Assembly (NCBI RefSeq): GCF_014077095.1
Contig: NZ_JACGVG010000037.1
Coordinates: 124,001-188,000 of the forward strand
Reading direction: 5' to 3'
Length of the DNA: 64,000 nt
Source: Colwellia sp. MB02u-6
GTDB lineage: Bacteria; Pseudomonadota; Gammaproteobacteria; Enterobacterales; Alteromonadaceae
The position numbers and the translations under genes are program-made. The stretch's first letter is position 1; each line of letters opens with the position of its first letter. The notes beneath the pieces were generated by a model. It was given only the letters and a program-made list of their open reading frames with translations, was not told the origin of the DNA and searched no databases. Shown one piece after another: positions 17,413 through 26,039 of the stretch.

Positions 17413-18336
17413 ATGGCAAGAGAGCAGTTTGGTGTTTGTGCAGAGCCCAGCCTTCACGGATATTATTTATTATTTAATGCGTTAGATGATAAAAATTTAT
17501 TTTTACGTAAAGCACTATCGCGTTTACCCGCCTTATTTGATAAATATGCTGATCGTTTTTCAGAAGCCAATTTAGCTGGCGTTATTGCGATTGGCACAAA
17601 CTTTTGGGATGAACTTTACCCGCAAGGACGGCCTAAGCATTTACGTCAATTTCCAGAAATGGCGGTAGAAGACCGCATCGCTCCAGGAAATAATTATGAT
17701 CTTTATATCGAAATTCGTGGTGACCGAGCTGACGTAAATCATATTGTTGCGACAAAAGTTTGTCAGTTATTAGCGAATAGTGTTGAATTGGTTGAGCAAG
17801 TTCGAGCGTTTCGCTTTTTAGACGGTCGAGACTTAACGGGCTTTGTTGATGGCACTGAAAATCCACAAGGCCATCACCGTCGTCGTGTTGCGCTGATTAC
17901 TGACGCACAAGATGCCGAATTTTCTGCCGGTAGTTACTTGCATATCCAGCGTTATCGTCATAACTTAAATTTGTGGAACTCATTGGAAGTTAAAGAACAA
18001 GAAGACGTTTTCTCACGTACTAAGGTGAGCAATGAAGAGTATTCAGAAGAAAATAAAGCGCCATCTTCACATATTAAGCGGGTTAATTTAAAAGACAGTG
18101 CAGGCAATAGCCTTGAAATATTACGCCAAAGCATGCCGTATGGTGATATGAAGCTGCAAGGCTTGTTCTTCGTTGCTTATTGTCACTCGCCTGAGCCTTT
18201 TGAATTAATGCTAAAAAGTATGATTGCTGGTGATGCTGATGGCCATAGTGATCATCTACTCAAGTATACACAAGCGGAAACGGGGGCCGCATTTTTTGTA
18301 CCTAGCTTAAATGTTTTGGCACAGCTTGGTAACTAA
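17413..18336 (+). CDS. Dyp-type (dye-decolourising) heme peroxidase, YfeX-like
   Basis: A 307-residue cytoplasmic peroxidase. It carries the DyP signature GFVDGTENP (residues 143-151, with the catalytic distal Asp at 146), a conserved His in SSHIKRVN as probable proximal heme ligand, and the late segment ILRQSMPYG followed by GLFFVAYC. Length and motifs follow E. coli YfeX closely. DyP enzymes oxidise phenolic substrates and porphyrinogens with H2O2; the physiological substrate here is unknown. No signal peptide or Tat motif. The start at 17413 has no good ribosome-binding site, but no better in-frame start exists. Confidence 0.92.
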   Translation: MAREQFGVCAEPSLHGYYLLFNALDDKNLFLRKALSRLPALFDKYADRFSEANLAGVIAIGTNFWDELYPQGRPKHLRQFPEMAVEDRIAPGNNYDLYIEIRGDRADVNHIVATKVCQLLANSVELVEQVRAFRFLDGRDLTGFVDGTENPQGHHRRRVALITDAQDAEFSAGSYLHIQRYRHNLNLWNSLEVKEQEDVFSRTKVSNEEYSEENKAPSSHIKRVNLKDSAGNSLEILRQSMPYGDMKLQGLFFVAYCHSPEPFELMLKSMIAGDADGHSDHLLKYTQAETGAAFFVPSLNVLAQLGN

Positions 18337-18355
18337 TACTGGGCATTTTAGTGCC

Positions 18356-18389
18356 AACGCTATATTGTTTGGCAGATAAATATAGCGTT
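18356..18389. repeat. Inverted repeat between convergent DyP and argR genes
   Basis: AACGCTATAT (18356-18365) pairs with ATATAGCGTT (18380-18389) around a 14-base loop, and GGCA-N6-TGCC immediately precedes it. There is no T-run on either side. The site between convergent genes suggests a weak bidirectional terminator, which is not proven. Confidence 0.5.
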
Positions 18390-18439
18390 GAGCGACACCT
18401 AATTAAGCCTAATAATTAAACCTAATCCGGCATTAAAAT

Positions 18440-18913
18440 TTACGTTAAGTTTTTCAAAAATAATGCTTCAAGCTTAACAATGGTTTGTTTAATTGCTTTA
18501 ACGTTAGTCGGGGCAATAAAAATAGTATCATCACCAGCGATAGTTCCGAGTACACCATCACTTTTACTTAAACTGTCGAGTAAGCGCGCGATTAATTGCG
18601 CCGCACCAGGACTTGTTCGAATAATCACCATAACGTCATTGTGCTCAATATCGAGTACTAATTGTTTGAGTGGGCTTTTAGCCGTAGGCATACCCAATTC
18701 TGCCGGCAAGCAATAAACCATTTCTTGCCGGGCATTACGCGTTCGTACCGCACCAAATTTGCTTAGCATACGCGATACTTTCGACTGGCTAATATTCTCA
18801 AAGCCCTGAGATTTTAAGGCTTCGGCAATATCAGCTTGTGAACTAAATTGTTCTTGCTTTAATAAATCTTTGAATGCTTGTACTAAAGCTTCTTGTTTTT
18901 GTTGTCCGCTCAT
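18440..18913 (-). CDS. argR: Arginine repressor ArgR
   Basis: A 157-residue regulator of arginine synthesis and breakdown. The N-terminal winged helix (residues about 5-70, with [20 protein letters not shown] and [13 protein letters not shown]) binds ARG boxes. The C-terminal domain ([18 protein letters not shown], then [14 protein letters not shown]) forms the hexamer and binds L-arginine; the GTIAGDDT segment holds the arginine-contacting Asp pair. Size and motifs are standard. It is divergent from mdh, as in E. coli and many gammaproteobacteria. An inverted repeat lies just upstream at 18961-18987. Confidence 0.95.
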   Translation of the reverse strand: MSGQQKQEALVQAFKDLLKQEQFSSQADIAEALKSQGFENISQSKVSRMLSKFGAVRTRNARQEMVYCLPAELGMPTAKSPLKQLVLDIEHNDVMVIIRTSPGAAQLIARLLDSLSKSDGVLGTIAGDDTIFIAPTNVKAIKQTIVKLEALFLKNLT

Positions 18914-19528
18914 ATAGGTCCACTACTTGATAAAAATTAGGGTCGACTATTATTGATATATAATACTTACTTAAGACCTAAGTATTATTTCATAATTTTT
19001 ATTATACGTTATCATTATAAGTCAATACAGGTTAATAATTCTTAGTCTACCGACTCAATTAAGTTTGTTGAGCTTACTCAGTTAAGTCCAATCTGGCTAA
19101 GTTAAGTCGAGCAAAAAAATTTAACTGTTTAGGTATATACCCATTTGGCTAAGCTATTGAGCAGGAAACCTTAGAGGCACGAGTTTATAGTTCAAGGTTG
19201 AAGCTGTGGCTGTGTGGGATCTTTATTAAAATCAATAATACCGAATATAAGTTTTATAAACGGGTCCTTTGGATATTTAGTTGTAAACTTACAACCTTGA
19301 AAATAAATTTCATAGACTGCTGAATGAATACCCTAGGTCAGGCGACTCAGCGCGTAAATCTGAGCATAATTATCTATAAAATATTTTGCTTGTGCTAAAT
19401 TCATTCAAAGGCGCTAAGTTGTACAATAAATTAATCTGTTTGGTAAAATCATTGTTTTTTGGCCATTTTTACTATATCTTTTGGCCGACAAATTATTACG
19501 TAATTACTCAAATTTCTGGAGACATCAA
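18914..19528. other. Long argR-mdh intergenic region
   Basis: About 615 bases between divergent genes. Near argR, TAATACTTA (18961-18969) and TAAGTATTA (18979-18987) form an inverted repeat with a 9-base gap, followed by an AT-rich TTTCATAATTTTTATTATA stretch that might hold degenerate ARG boxes. Closer to mdh are TGAATGAATA (about 19321) and ATTCATTCAAA (about 19399). I see no gene. The length leaves room for separate promoters for both genes or a small RNA. Confidence 0.5.
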
Positions 19529-20464
19529 ATGAAAGTTGCTGTGCTAGGCGCTGCTGGTGGTATTGGCCAAGCGTTATCTTTACTATTAAAAACTCAATTA
19601 CCTGCAGGTTCTGAGTTATCTTTATATGACGTTGCACCAGTTGTTCCAGGTGTTGCCGTTGACTTATCACACATACCAACAGCAGTAAAAGTTGCTGGTT
19701 TTGGTGCTGATGATTTAGCCGGTGCCCTTACTGGAGCGGATATCGTTATTATTCCAGCCGGTATGCCACGTAAACCTGGTATGGACCGTGCCGATTTATT
19801 TGCTGTTAATGCCGGTATTATTAAAACCTTAGCAGAAGGCATTGTTGCAAATTGCCCTAAAGCGCTAGTTGGTATTATTACTAACCCAGTAAACGGTACT
19901 GTGCCAATTGTTGCTGAAGTTTTCAAAAAAGCCGGTACTTACGATAAAAACCGCGTTTTTGGTGTTACAACGCTTGACGTTATTCGCTCTGAAGCTTTCA
20001 TTGCTGAATTAAAAGGCTTAAACGTAAGTGAAGTTAAAATTCCAGTAATTGGTGGCCATTCAGGTACCACAATTTTACCACTGCTTTCACAAGTTCAAGG
20101 TGTAACTTTCTCTGATGAAGAAGTTGCGGCTTTAACACCTCGTATTCAAAATGCCGGTACGGAAGTTGTCAATGCTAAAGCGGGTGGTGGTTCTGCTACG
20201 CTATCAATGGGCGCTGCTGCTGCTCGTTTTTGTTTATCTTTAGTTAAAGGTTTACAAGGTGAAAGTGTTGTCGATTACGCTTACGTAGACGTTGAAGGCG
20301 GCGATGCGGCATATTTCGCTCACCCAATACGTTTAGGTGTTAATGGTATTGCTGAAATATTACCTTACGGCGAGCTAAGTGCATTTGAACAAAATGCAAA
20401 AGATGACATGCTTGCAACATTAAAAGCTGATATCAAAGAAGGCGTTGATTATATCAACGGCTAA
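19529..20464 (+). CDS. mdh: Malate dehydrogenase (NAD)
   Basis: A 311-residue cytoplasmic TCA-cycle enzyme that interconverts malate and oxaloacetate with NAD. The N-terminus [20 protein letters not shown] is the Rossmann glycine motif; the next key segments are [13 protein letters not shown] (mobile loop with substrate-binding arginines), the active-site region [16 protein letters not shown] with the catalytic His, and the NPVNGTVPI asparagine segment. I start at the ATG 19529, preceded by CTGGAGA, rather than at an upstream TTG, which would add 16 residues before the Rossmann strand. Length equals that of the E. coli type. A terminator follows. Confidence 0.96.
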   Translation: MKVAVLGAAGGIGQALSLLLKTQLPAGSELSLYDVAPVVPGVAVDLSHIPTAVKVAGFGADDLAGALTGADIVIIPAGMPRKPGMDRADLFAVNAGIIKTLAEGIVANCPKALVGIITNPVNGTVPIVAEVFKKAGTYDKNRVFGVTTLDVIRSEAFIAELKGLNVSEVKIPVIGGHSGTTILPLLSQVQGVTFSDEEVAALTPRIQNAGTEVVNAKAGGGSATLSMGAAAARFCLSLVKGLQGESVVDYAYVDVEGGDAAYFAHPIRLGVNGIAEILPYGELSAFEQNAKDDMLATLKADIKEGVDYING

Positions 20465-20484
20465 TTTGTTATAATTTTTGCTTT

Positions 20485-20512
20485 AAAAACCGCGTCTAAC
20501 GCGGTTTTTTGT
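20485..20512 (+). terminator. Rho-independent terminator of mdh
   Basis: AAAAACCGCG (20485-20494) pairs with CGCGGTTTTT (20500-20509), and the T-run continues through TTTTTT to 20510. It begins 20 bases after the mdh stop. Confidence 0.9.
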
Positions 20513-20801
20513 TGTCTAGATTTTGTTGAAACCGCTGTTATATTAATAAGGTTATTTTGAAAAACAGATAATAAATCAAAAGCTTTAGTCGCAACTTTCT
20601 TAAGCACCTTTTAAGCTGATTTTATAACCTAACTTCGACACTGGCTTCTGAAGTGGAACGGGGATAAACTCCAGATTAGAAATAAAGTGAACCGCTTAGG
20701 TTTATTTTTCCTGCGCACAACAAAGTCACAAATTTAATGGTACTAGTATAATGCCAAAATATTGGTAAAATGCAGATAACCTTATTAAACATAACTGTAA
20801 T
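20513..20801. other. Gene-free stretch after mdh
   Basis: No coding frame, tRNA or clear repeat is visible in this 289-base gap. It must contain the promoter for the YcxB-like gene, but I could not assign -35 and -10 boxes with confidence. Confidence 0.4.
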
Positions 20802-21278
20802 ATGACTCAGTCCTTTAGTTACGAAACAACATTTATATTAGACAAATCTCATTTTAGTGAATGCTATGATGAATCGGTACCAGTGCCAACTTTTGCTGCG
20901 CTATATGGTAAAGGCGCATTTTTGCTATTGATAGGTGCATTGTTGGTGATGTTTTCCGAGCTTAATCCGTACGCCGCTTGGTTTATTTTCTCTTTAGGCT
21001 TGTTAGAAATTGTCAGTAGTCGTTATAAAAAAGCGTGGTGGATTGCACGTCAGATGTTAAGTAAAGTAGCGAAAGCTGAGGTGAGCTTAAAAATTGATGT
21101 AGACAGTGTGCATATATCGTCATTTTATAACGACAACAAGATGAAGTTTAGCGATATAGAGCGAATAACACCCACAGATCATGGTTGGCTAATTAGTCAT
21201 AATTCATTTAGGCATTATATTTCTAATCGTTGCCTCAATGCGTCAGCTCAGGCTTTTTTACAGGCTAAAATTAGCTAA
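20802..21278 (+). CDS. Small membrane protein, YcxB-like
   Basis: A 158-residue protein. Residues about 1-25 are soluble, two adjacent hydrophobic helices (about 35-50 and 55-72: GAFLLLIGALLVMF and AAWFIFSLGLLEIV) form a hairpin, and the C-terminal 80 residues form a soluble beta-rich part (SVHISSFYNDNKMKFSDIER). This layout and the KFSDIE-type turn resemble the YcxB family of uncharacterised membrane proteins. Function is unknown. It stands alone upstream of the Fur-controlled iron operon and does not appear to belong to it. Confidence 0.65.
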   Translation: MTQSFSYETTFILDKSHFSECYDESVPVPTFAALYGKGAFLLLIGALLVMFSELNPYAAWFIFSLGLLEIVSSRYKKAWWIARQMLSKVAKAEVSLKIDVDSVHISSFYNDNKMKFSDIERITPTDHGWLISHNSFRHYISNRCLNASAQAFLQAKIS

Positions 21279-21374
21279 TAGTGATAGATAAGCGGTCATG
21301 CTTATGAATTTTCCTGAACAACTTTTTATCTTCCTAGTTTAGTAAAGTTTTAATAAAAAGCGCTGAAAGTTGAA

Positions 21375-21389
21375 TGAGAATAATTCTCA
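21375..21389. promoter_or_regulatory. Fur box upstream of the ferric iron operon
   Basis: TGAGAAT-A-ATTCTCA is a perfect 7-1-7 palindrome that matches the Fur consensus TGATAAT-N-ATTATCA at six of seven positions in each half. It lies just upstream of a TTGACA -35 box, where Fur-Fe(II) would block RNA polymerase. The iron operon should therefore be induced by iron starvation. Confidence 0.85.
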
Positions 21390-21395
21390 AAAACC

Positions 21396-21424
21396 TTGAC
21401 AGTGTTCAGTATCTTCATTAGTCT
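21396..21424 (+). promoter_or_regulatory. Sigma-70 promoter of fbpABC
   Basis: TTGACA at 21396-21401 is a perfect -35 box. With a 17-base spacer the -10 is TAGTCT (21419-21424), a poor match (three of six). The Fur palindrome ends six bases before the -35. Confidence 0.55.
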
Positions 21425-21475
21425 GACGGAAAATATAAATCCATCAATTTTTTGATTATTTAGGCGGGCTTCACG

Positions 21476-22486
21476 TTGAATAAAATCTGGCTTTCTCCTT
21501 TGGTATTAGTTGCACTTTTAGTTGCAAGTCTTAATGTGGCAGCAACCGACGAGGTTAATGTTTACTCTTACCGTCAACCGTTTCTGGTTGAACCTTTATT
21601 TAATGAATTTACTAAAGCAAGCGGTATTAAGGTTAATGTAGTTTTTGCCAAAAAAGGTATGGCCGAACGTCTAACACGTGAAGGTGAATACAGTCCGGCA
21701 GATATCTTATTAACCACGGATATTAGCCGTTTAATTGAATTAAAAGATAATGGCTTATTACAATCGACTCAATCTGCTGAATTAAGTGCGGCAATTCCTG
21801 CGCAATTTAAAGCTGCTGACAATACTTGGTATGCGTTAACTACACGGGTACGAAATATTTATTCAGCAAAAAGATTAGGTAAAATTGACTTCAATTATGA
21901 AGATCTTGCGGATGAAAAATACCAAGGTCGAATTTGTACTCGCAGTGGTAAGCACCCTTACAATGTTGCTTTAGTGGCTTCTATGATTGCAGAACACGGT
22001 GAAGCAGATACGCTTACTTGGTTGCAAAAAGTTAAAGCCAATTTAGCGCGTAAACCACAAGGCAGTGATCGTGCACAAGTGCAAGCTATTCACCAAAACT
22101 TATGTGACATCTCGTTAGGTAATAGTTATTACTTTGGTAATATGCTCAAAGATGAAAAACAAAAGCTTTGGGCTGAGGCGGTTTATATTAACTTCCCAAA
22201 TCAAAATAATCGTGGTGCCCATGTGAATATTTCTGGAATGGCGATGGCAAAATACGCGCCAAATAAAGCCAATGCATTAGCATTAATGAATTTTTTAGTG
22301 TCAGCGCCGGCACAAAAAATGTACGCAGAAACTAACATGGAATACCCTGTACGCCCAGGGGTAAAGCCTTCTAAATTAGTCGCTGCTTGGGGAGAGTTCA
22401 AAGCCGACAGTTTACCGCTAGAAACTATTGCTAAACACCGTAAAGCTGCTCTGATTTTACTGGATAAAGCAAAGTTTGATTTATAA
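21476..22486 (+). CDS. fbpA: Periplasmic Fe(III)-binding protein of an FbpABC-type importer
   Basis: A 336-residue extracytoplasmic substrate-binding protein. A signal peptide (LVLVALLVASLNVAA) precedes the mature protein, which starts near TDEVNVYSYR. The family's paired iron-ligand tyrosines are seen at Y218-Y219 in LGNSYYFGNM, and the mature N-terminus VNVYSYRQ with FTKASGIKVN is typical of FbpA/FutA. It delivers ferric iron to the permease encoded 24 bases downstream. The start is a TTG at 21476; no other start would keep the signal peptide. The Fur box upstream supports the iron role. Confidence 0.93.
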   Translation: MNKIWLSPLVLVALLVASLNVAATDEVNVYSYRQPFLVEPLFNEFTKASGIKVNVVFAKKGMAERLTREGEYSPADILLTTDISRLIELKDNGLLQSTQSAELSAAIPAQFKAADNTWYALTTRVRNIYSAKRLGKIDFNYEDLADEKYQGRICTRSGKHPYNVALVASMIAEHGEADTLTWLQKVKANLARKPQGSDRAQVQAIHQNLCDISLGNSYYFGNMLKDEKQKLWAEAVYINFPNQNNRGAHVNISGMAMAKYAPNKANALALMNFLVSAPAQKMYAETNMEYPVRPGVKPSKLVAAWGEFKADSLPLETIAKHRKAALILLDKAKFDL

Positions 22487-22510
22487 CGCTTATCATTAAG
22501 TTCTCGCCTC

Positions 22511-24139
22511 GTGCTCACCGGTAATAAAAACACCAGTTGGAAATTCTTCAGCTGGTTTTTTGCTTTAGCCTTAATGTTGCCAATTGTGGTGATGTTACTG
22601 GGCAGCATTAATGCGTCCAGCGATCTTTTTAGCCATTTATGGGCCACGGTATTACCTGAATATATCCGCAATACTGTGATACTTGGGCTGTTGGTAGCCT
22701 TGTTATCATTTTGCTTTGGTGTGCCGGCAGCTGCTCTTATTAGCCAAACTAATATTGTTATGGGCAAGCAGTTAAGATGGTTGCTGATGTTACCGCTAGC
22801 AATGCCTGCGTATTTAGTCGCTTATTTATATACCGATTTATTTGATTATGCTGGCCCTGTGCAACGGTTATTGCGCGCGTGGTTTGATTGGCAATCACCC
22901 AATGATTATTACTTTTTTGATATTAGAACCATAGGGGGGGCAGCTGTTGTTATTTCCTTGGTCATGTTTCCTTATGTTTACATGTTGACACGCACCGCTT
23001 TTGAGCAACAGGACCGTAACTTGTTAAGAGCAAGTCGGTTATTGGGTTGTACCGAGCGGCAAAGTTTTTTTCAGATGACTTTACCTTTAGCTCGTCCGGC
23101 TATTGCTGTTTCATTAGCGTTAGTCACCATGGAAACATTAGCCGACTTTGCAACCGTGCAATATTTTGCTGTCAGTACGTTAACTACAGCTATTTATGAT
23201 ACTTGGCTTGGCTACAGTGATTTTGCCGCTGCTAACGCATTAGCCAGTGTACTGATGTTATTTATTTTATTTATTGTCGTCGCAGAGCAACGGGCCAGAG
23301 CCGGGCAGCGACATCAATCAAGCCGGCCAAATACCCAACACCAGCGTAAGCAGCTTAGTGTAGCTCAGCAAATCATTGGCAGTATCTTTTGTTGGTTTTT
23401 AGTCTTTGCTGGTTTTTTATTACCTGTTATTTTATTGCTAGTGATGGTGATAGATTATGCGGATTATCAACAGCTTGTGGCATTAATTGTGACCGGTAAA
23501 AACAGTATTGAAATTGCGACTTATACAGCGACCATAGCTACATCCATTGCCTTAATACTGGCTTTATTTCAACGTTTACATCAAAGCCGCCTTCGGATGT
23601 TCCCAGTGCAAATTTCTGGTTTTGGTTATGCTATTCCAGGTACTGTGCTTGCGATGGCCATGCTAGCCACTTTTGGCCCATTAGATCATGCTATAAACGA
23701 CGTGGCTAAGGCGTTAGGTTTTACCGCGCCTGGATTAATATTGTCAGGCACTGTTTTTGCAATTGTCTTTGCTTATATCGTCAGGTTTTCAGCTATTGCC
23801 AACGGCACCATTAGCGCCGGTATAGAGCAAATTCCAAAATCACTTGATTTAGCACCAGCGAGTTTAGGTGTAACCACCTTGTCAGCTATTTTTCGCGTTC
23901 ATCTACCGTTATTAAAATCATCTATTTTGGTGGCTTGGTTGTTAGTTTTTGTTGAAGCCATGAAAGAGTTACCTGCGGTACTACTATTGCGACCATTTAA
24001 TTTTGAAACCTTGAGTACGCAGGTATATCAGCTTATCTCAGATGAACGTTTAGAGCAGGGCGCGTTAGGCGCTATTTTAATTGTCTTATTTGGCTTATTG
24101 CCAATTATTATTCTCAACCGCCAGAAGGACACCCCGTGA
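22511..24139 (+). CDS. fbpB: Ferric iron ABC transporter permease, fused two-half type
   Basis: A 542-residue inner-membrane permease made of two tandem BPD-type transmembrane domains of about six helices each. Both halves have an EAA-like loop that contacts the ATPase: ASRLLGCTERQSFFQMTLP near residue 175 and PASLGVTTLSAIFRVHLPLL near 450. This fused form is normal for FbpB/SfuB iron permeases. The start is GTG at 22511 with a weak ribosome-binding site. Its TGA overlaps the GTG start of the ATPase gene, indicating translational coupling. Confidence 0.92.
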   Translation: MLTGNKNTSWKFFSWFFALALMLPIVVMLLGSINASSDLFSHLWATVLPEYIRNTVILGLLVALLSFCFGVPAAALISQTNIVMGKQLRWLLMLPLAMPAYLVAYLYTDLFDYAGPVQRLLRAWFDWQSPNDYYFFDIRTIGGAAVVISLVMFPYVYMLTRTAFEQQDRNLLRASRLLGCTERQSFFQMTLPLARPAIAVSLALVTMETLADFATVQYFAVSTLTTAIYDTWLGYSDFAAANALASVLMLFILFIVVAEQRARAGQRHQSSRPNTQHQRKQLSVAQQIIGSIFCWFLVFAGFLLPVILLLVMVIDYADYQQLVALIVTGKNSIEIATYTATIATSIALILALFQRLHQSRLRMFPVQISGFGYAIPGTVLAMAMLATFGPLDHAINDVAKALGFTAPGLILSGTVFAIVFAYIVRFSAIANGTISAGIEQIPKSLDLAPASLGVTTLSAIFRVHLPLLKSSILVAWLLVFVEAMKELPAVLLLRPFNFETLSTQVYQLISDERLEQGALGAILIVLFGLLPIIILNRQKDTP

Positions 24140-25236
24140 AACCACTGATTAATATTGAAAATTTAGCCGTTAAATTACAAGCAACAGTGATTTTAACGCA
24201 AGTTGATTTATCATTGGCTAAAGGTGAAATATTAGGACTGGTTGGACCTAGCGGTTGTGGCAAAACAACCTTACTAAACACCTTAGCGGGTTTTGTCGCA
24301 CAAAGTGCGGGCACCATTGAAATTAACGCCAGCAATAATCAGCAAATAAAAGTCAGTACTGCAGCCATGTTGCCGGCAGAACAACGTAATATCGGGATGA
24401 TATTTCAAGATTATGCTTTGTTCCCTCACCTTAGCGTTAATGAAAATATTTGCTTTGGCCTGAAAAAGCTAACGAAAACAGAGCAAAATAAACGCTGTAA
24501 AGAGTTACTGACTTTACTTGAATTAACTGATTTTGGACAAGGTTACCCACATCAATTATCCGGTGGTCAGCAGCAACGAGTCGCTATCGCCCGTGCTTTA
24601 GCACCACAACCTAGTTTATTATTACTTGATGAACCTTTTTCAAATATTGATGCCAGGCTACGTAATGAATTAATGATTGAAATCAGGCGCCTATTAAAGC
24701 GTTTGGGTATGACCGCTATTTTTGTTACTCATAATAAAGATGAAGTGTTCACCTTTGCGGATAAAATTGCCGTTATGCATCAAGGCAAGGTGCTGCAAAT
24801 TGGCTCTCCTGCTCAGGTTTGCCAGCAGCCTAATAGTTGGCAAGTTGCTGATTTTTTACAACTGGGTAGTTGGCTGCCGGTAGCATTACTGGCGGATTAT
24901 AATCCCGCACAAGTAACAAGCTTGATTGGTCAATTAGCGCCGAGTGCTATCGTTAATGCACCAGCAGATAACAAGCGTGACTCAGCACTTAATTACCAAT
25001 TATTGGTTAAACCCAATAATATTGAGTTATGCGAGCAACAGGGCAGTAATGTCATCGTTGAACATATCGGTGTAACCGAACAAGGCTATCACTATTTACT
25101 CAGTAGTATTGAGAAAAATAGCGTACTAGCTTTCTCACAACTGAGCTTTTATAGCCAAGAACTGTTTGCCTTAGGTGATAAATTAGCGATAAAGTTAAAG
25201 GGCGAAGACTTTAACTTATATACCCGCACCACTTGA
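24136..25236 (+). CDS. fbpC: Ferric iron ABC transporter ATP-binding protein
   Basis: A 366-residue ABC ATPase that powers FbpB. Walker A is GPSGCGKTT (about residue 35), the Q-loop is IFQDYALFPHL, the signature is LSGGQQQR, Walker B is LLLLDEPFSNID and the switch His is in FVTHNKDE. The 130-residue C-terminal part is a TOBE-like regulatory domain (LLVKPNNIELCE) as in the iron/spermidine/maltose group. The start is a GTG at 24136 that overlaps the fbpB stop by four bases. This is the last gene of the operon; no clear terminator follows. Confidence 0.94.
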   Translation: MKPLINIENLAVKLQATVILTQVDLSLAKGEILGLVGPSGCGKTTLLNTLAGFVAQSAGTIEINASNNQQIKVSTAAMLPAEQRNIGMIFQDYALFPHLSVNENICFGLKKLTKTEQNKRCKELLTLLELTDFGQGYPHQLSGGQQQRVAIARALAPQPSLLLLDEPFSNIDARLRNELMIEIRRLLKRLGMTAIFVTHNKDEVFTFADKIAVMHQGKVLQIGSPAQVCQQPNSWQVADFLQLGSWLPVALLADYNPAQVTSLIGQLAPSAIVNAPADNKRDSALNYQLLVKPNNIELCEQQGSNVIVEHIGVTEQGYHYLLSSIEKNSVLAFSQLSFYSQELFALGDKLAIKLKGEDFNLYTRTT

Positions 25237-25433
25237 ATAGGCAGATTTTTTCCAGTTAAAAAGGGTGGGTTTATTATCACTAATTGTTAACACTAAAATG
25301 GCTTTTTTAGTCACAAAGAAGCTAATTTTAGTCTAAATTGGGTGTCAGAACCACAAAAGTGCACAATTTCATTCACTTCCCTCAAAGCCTTTATTTACAG
25401 GCATTCAGCGCTATGGATTTGCAAAAACTTTAC

Positions 25434-25463
25434 TTGACATAAGTTTACTTTACTCACTAAACT
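25434..25463 (+). promoter_or_regulatory. Promoter of the dcw cluster (upstream of mraZ)
   Basis: TTGACA at 25434-25439 is a perfect -35 box; an 18-base spacer leads to TAAACT (25458-25463), four of six for -10. Transcription would begin near 25470, directly at the MraZ repeats. It corresponds in position to Pmra of E. coli. Confidence 0.7.
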
Positions 25464-25471
25464 GTAACAAT

Positions 25472-25495
25472 GTGGTAAAAAGTGGAAATTAGTGG
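25472..25495 (+). promoter_or_regulatory. MraZ-binding repeats
   Basis: GTGG occurs at 25472, 25482 and 25492, an exact 10-bp period. This is the layout of the MraZ operator (TGGG-like boxes separated by one helical turn), recognised by the MraZ dodecamer ring. It sits between the putative promoter and the mraZ start, consistent with autorepression. The boxes read GTGGT, GTGGA and GTGGA rather than GTGGG. Confidence 0.75.
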
Positions 25496-25529
25496 ATCGC
25501 AGGTGATCCCAAAACAATTAAAGTGGATT

Positions 25530-25988
25530 ATGTTCAGAGGCACTAGTGCGATAACACTCGACAGCAAAAATAGAATCACTATACCTACTCGGTATCGCGA
25601 GGAGTTATTTGCTGATTGCCAAGGAAAAATGGTCTGTACTGTAGATACTCAACATCCGTGTTTATTGTTATATCCACTACCCGAATGGGAAGAAATAGAA
25701 TTAAAGCTTTGTGAATTGTCGAGTATGAATCCACAAGAGCGTTTATTACAACAAGTGTTATTAGGTAATGCCTCAGATTGCGAAATCGATAAAAGTGGCC
25801 GTTTATTAATTAATGGCCCACTGCGCCAACATGCAGGCTTGAAAAAAAACTTGATGTTGGTAGGTCAGTTGAGAAAGTTTGAAATCTGGAATGATAGCGC
25901 TTGGCAAAACCAAATGCAGCAAGGCATTGCACAAATTCAGTCAGGTGAAATAGAGCTCACTGACCGATTACTTGATTTATCTTTATGA
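25530..25988 (+). CDS. mraZ: Transcriptional regulator MraZ
   Basis: A 152-residue DNA-binding protein, the same length as E. coli MraZ. It has two SpoVT/AbrB-like halves, each with a DxxxR-type motif: LDSKNRITIPTRYRE near residue 11 and IDKSGRLLINGPLRQ near 90. MraZ represses its own dcw operon. I start at the ATG 25530 (FRGTSAI), because the longer frame adds 16 residues translated from the operator region. It is the first gene of the cluster; rsmH follows after 51 bases. Confidence 0.95.
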   Translation: MFRGTSAITLDSKNRITIPTRYREELFADCQGKMVCTVDTQHPCLLLYPLPEWEEIELKLCELSSMNPQERLLQQVLLGNASDCEIDKSGRLLINGPLRQHAGLKKNLMLVGQLRKFEIWNDSAWQNQMQQGIAQIQSGEIELTDRLLDLSL

Positions 25989-26039
25989 TAAATTGTTAAA
26001 TGAAAATAATGATAACTAGATGGCGTTGATAAATTTATA

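Noticed and set aside
19481-19528. Longer mdh start at a TTG
   Set aside because: The 16 extra residues precede the Rossmann strand that begins all malate dehydrogenases of this type, while the ATG at 19529 has a good ribosome-binding site and gives the standard length.
22201-22767. Antisense open frame (188 aa) across the fbpA-fbpB junction
   Set aside because: It overlaps two well supported genes on the other strand, and its translation has the composition of a shadow frame.
25482-25529. Longer mraZ start at a GTG inside the MraZ boxes
   Set aside because: It would place the operator in coding sequence; the ATG at 25530 gives the exact family length of 152.
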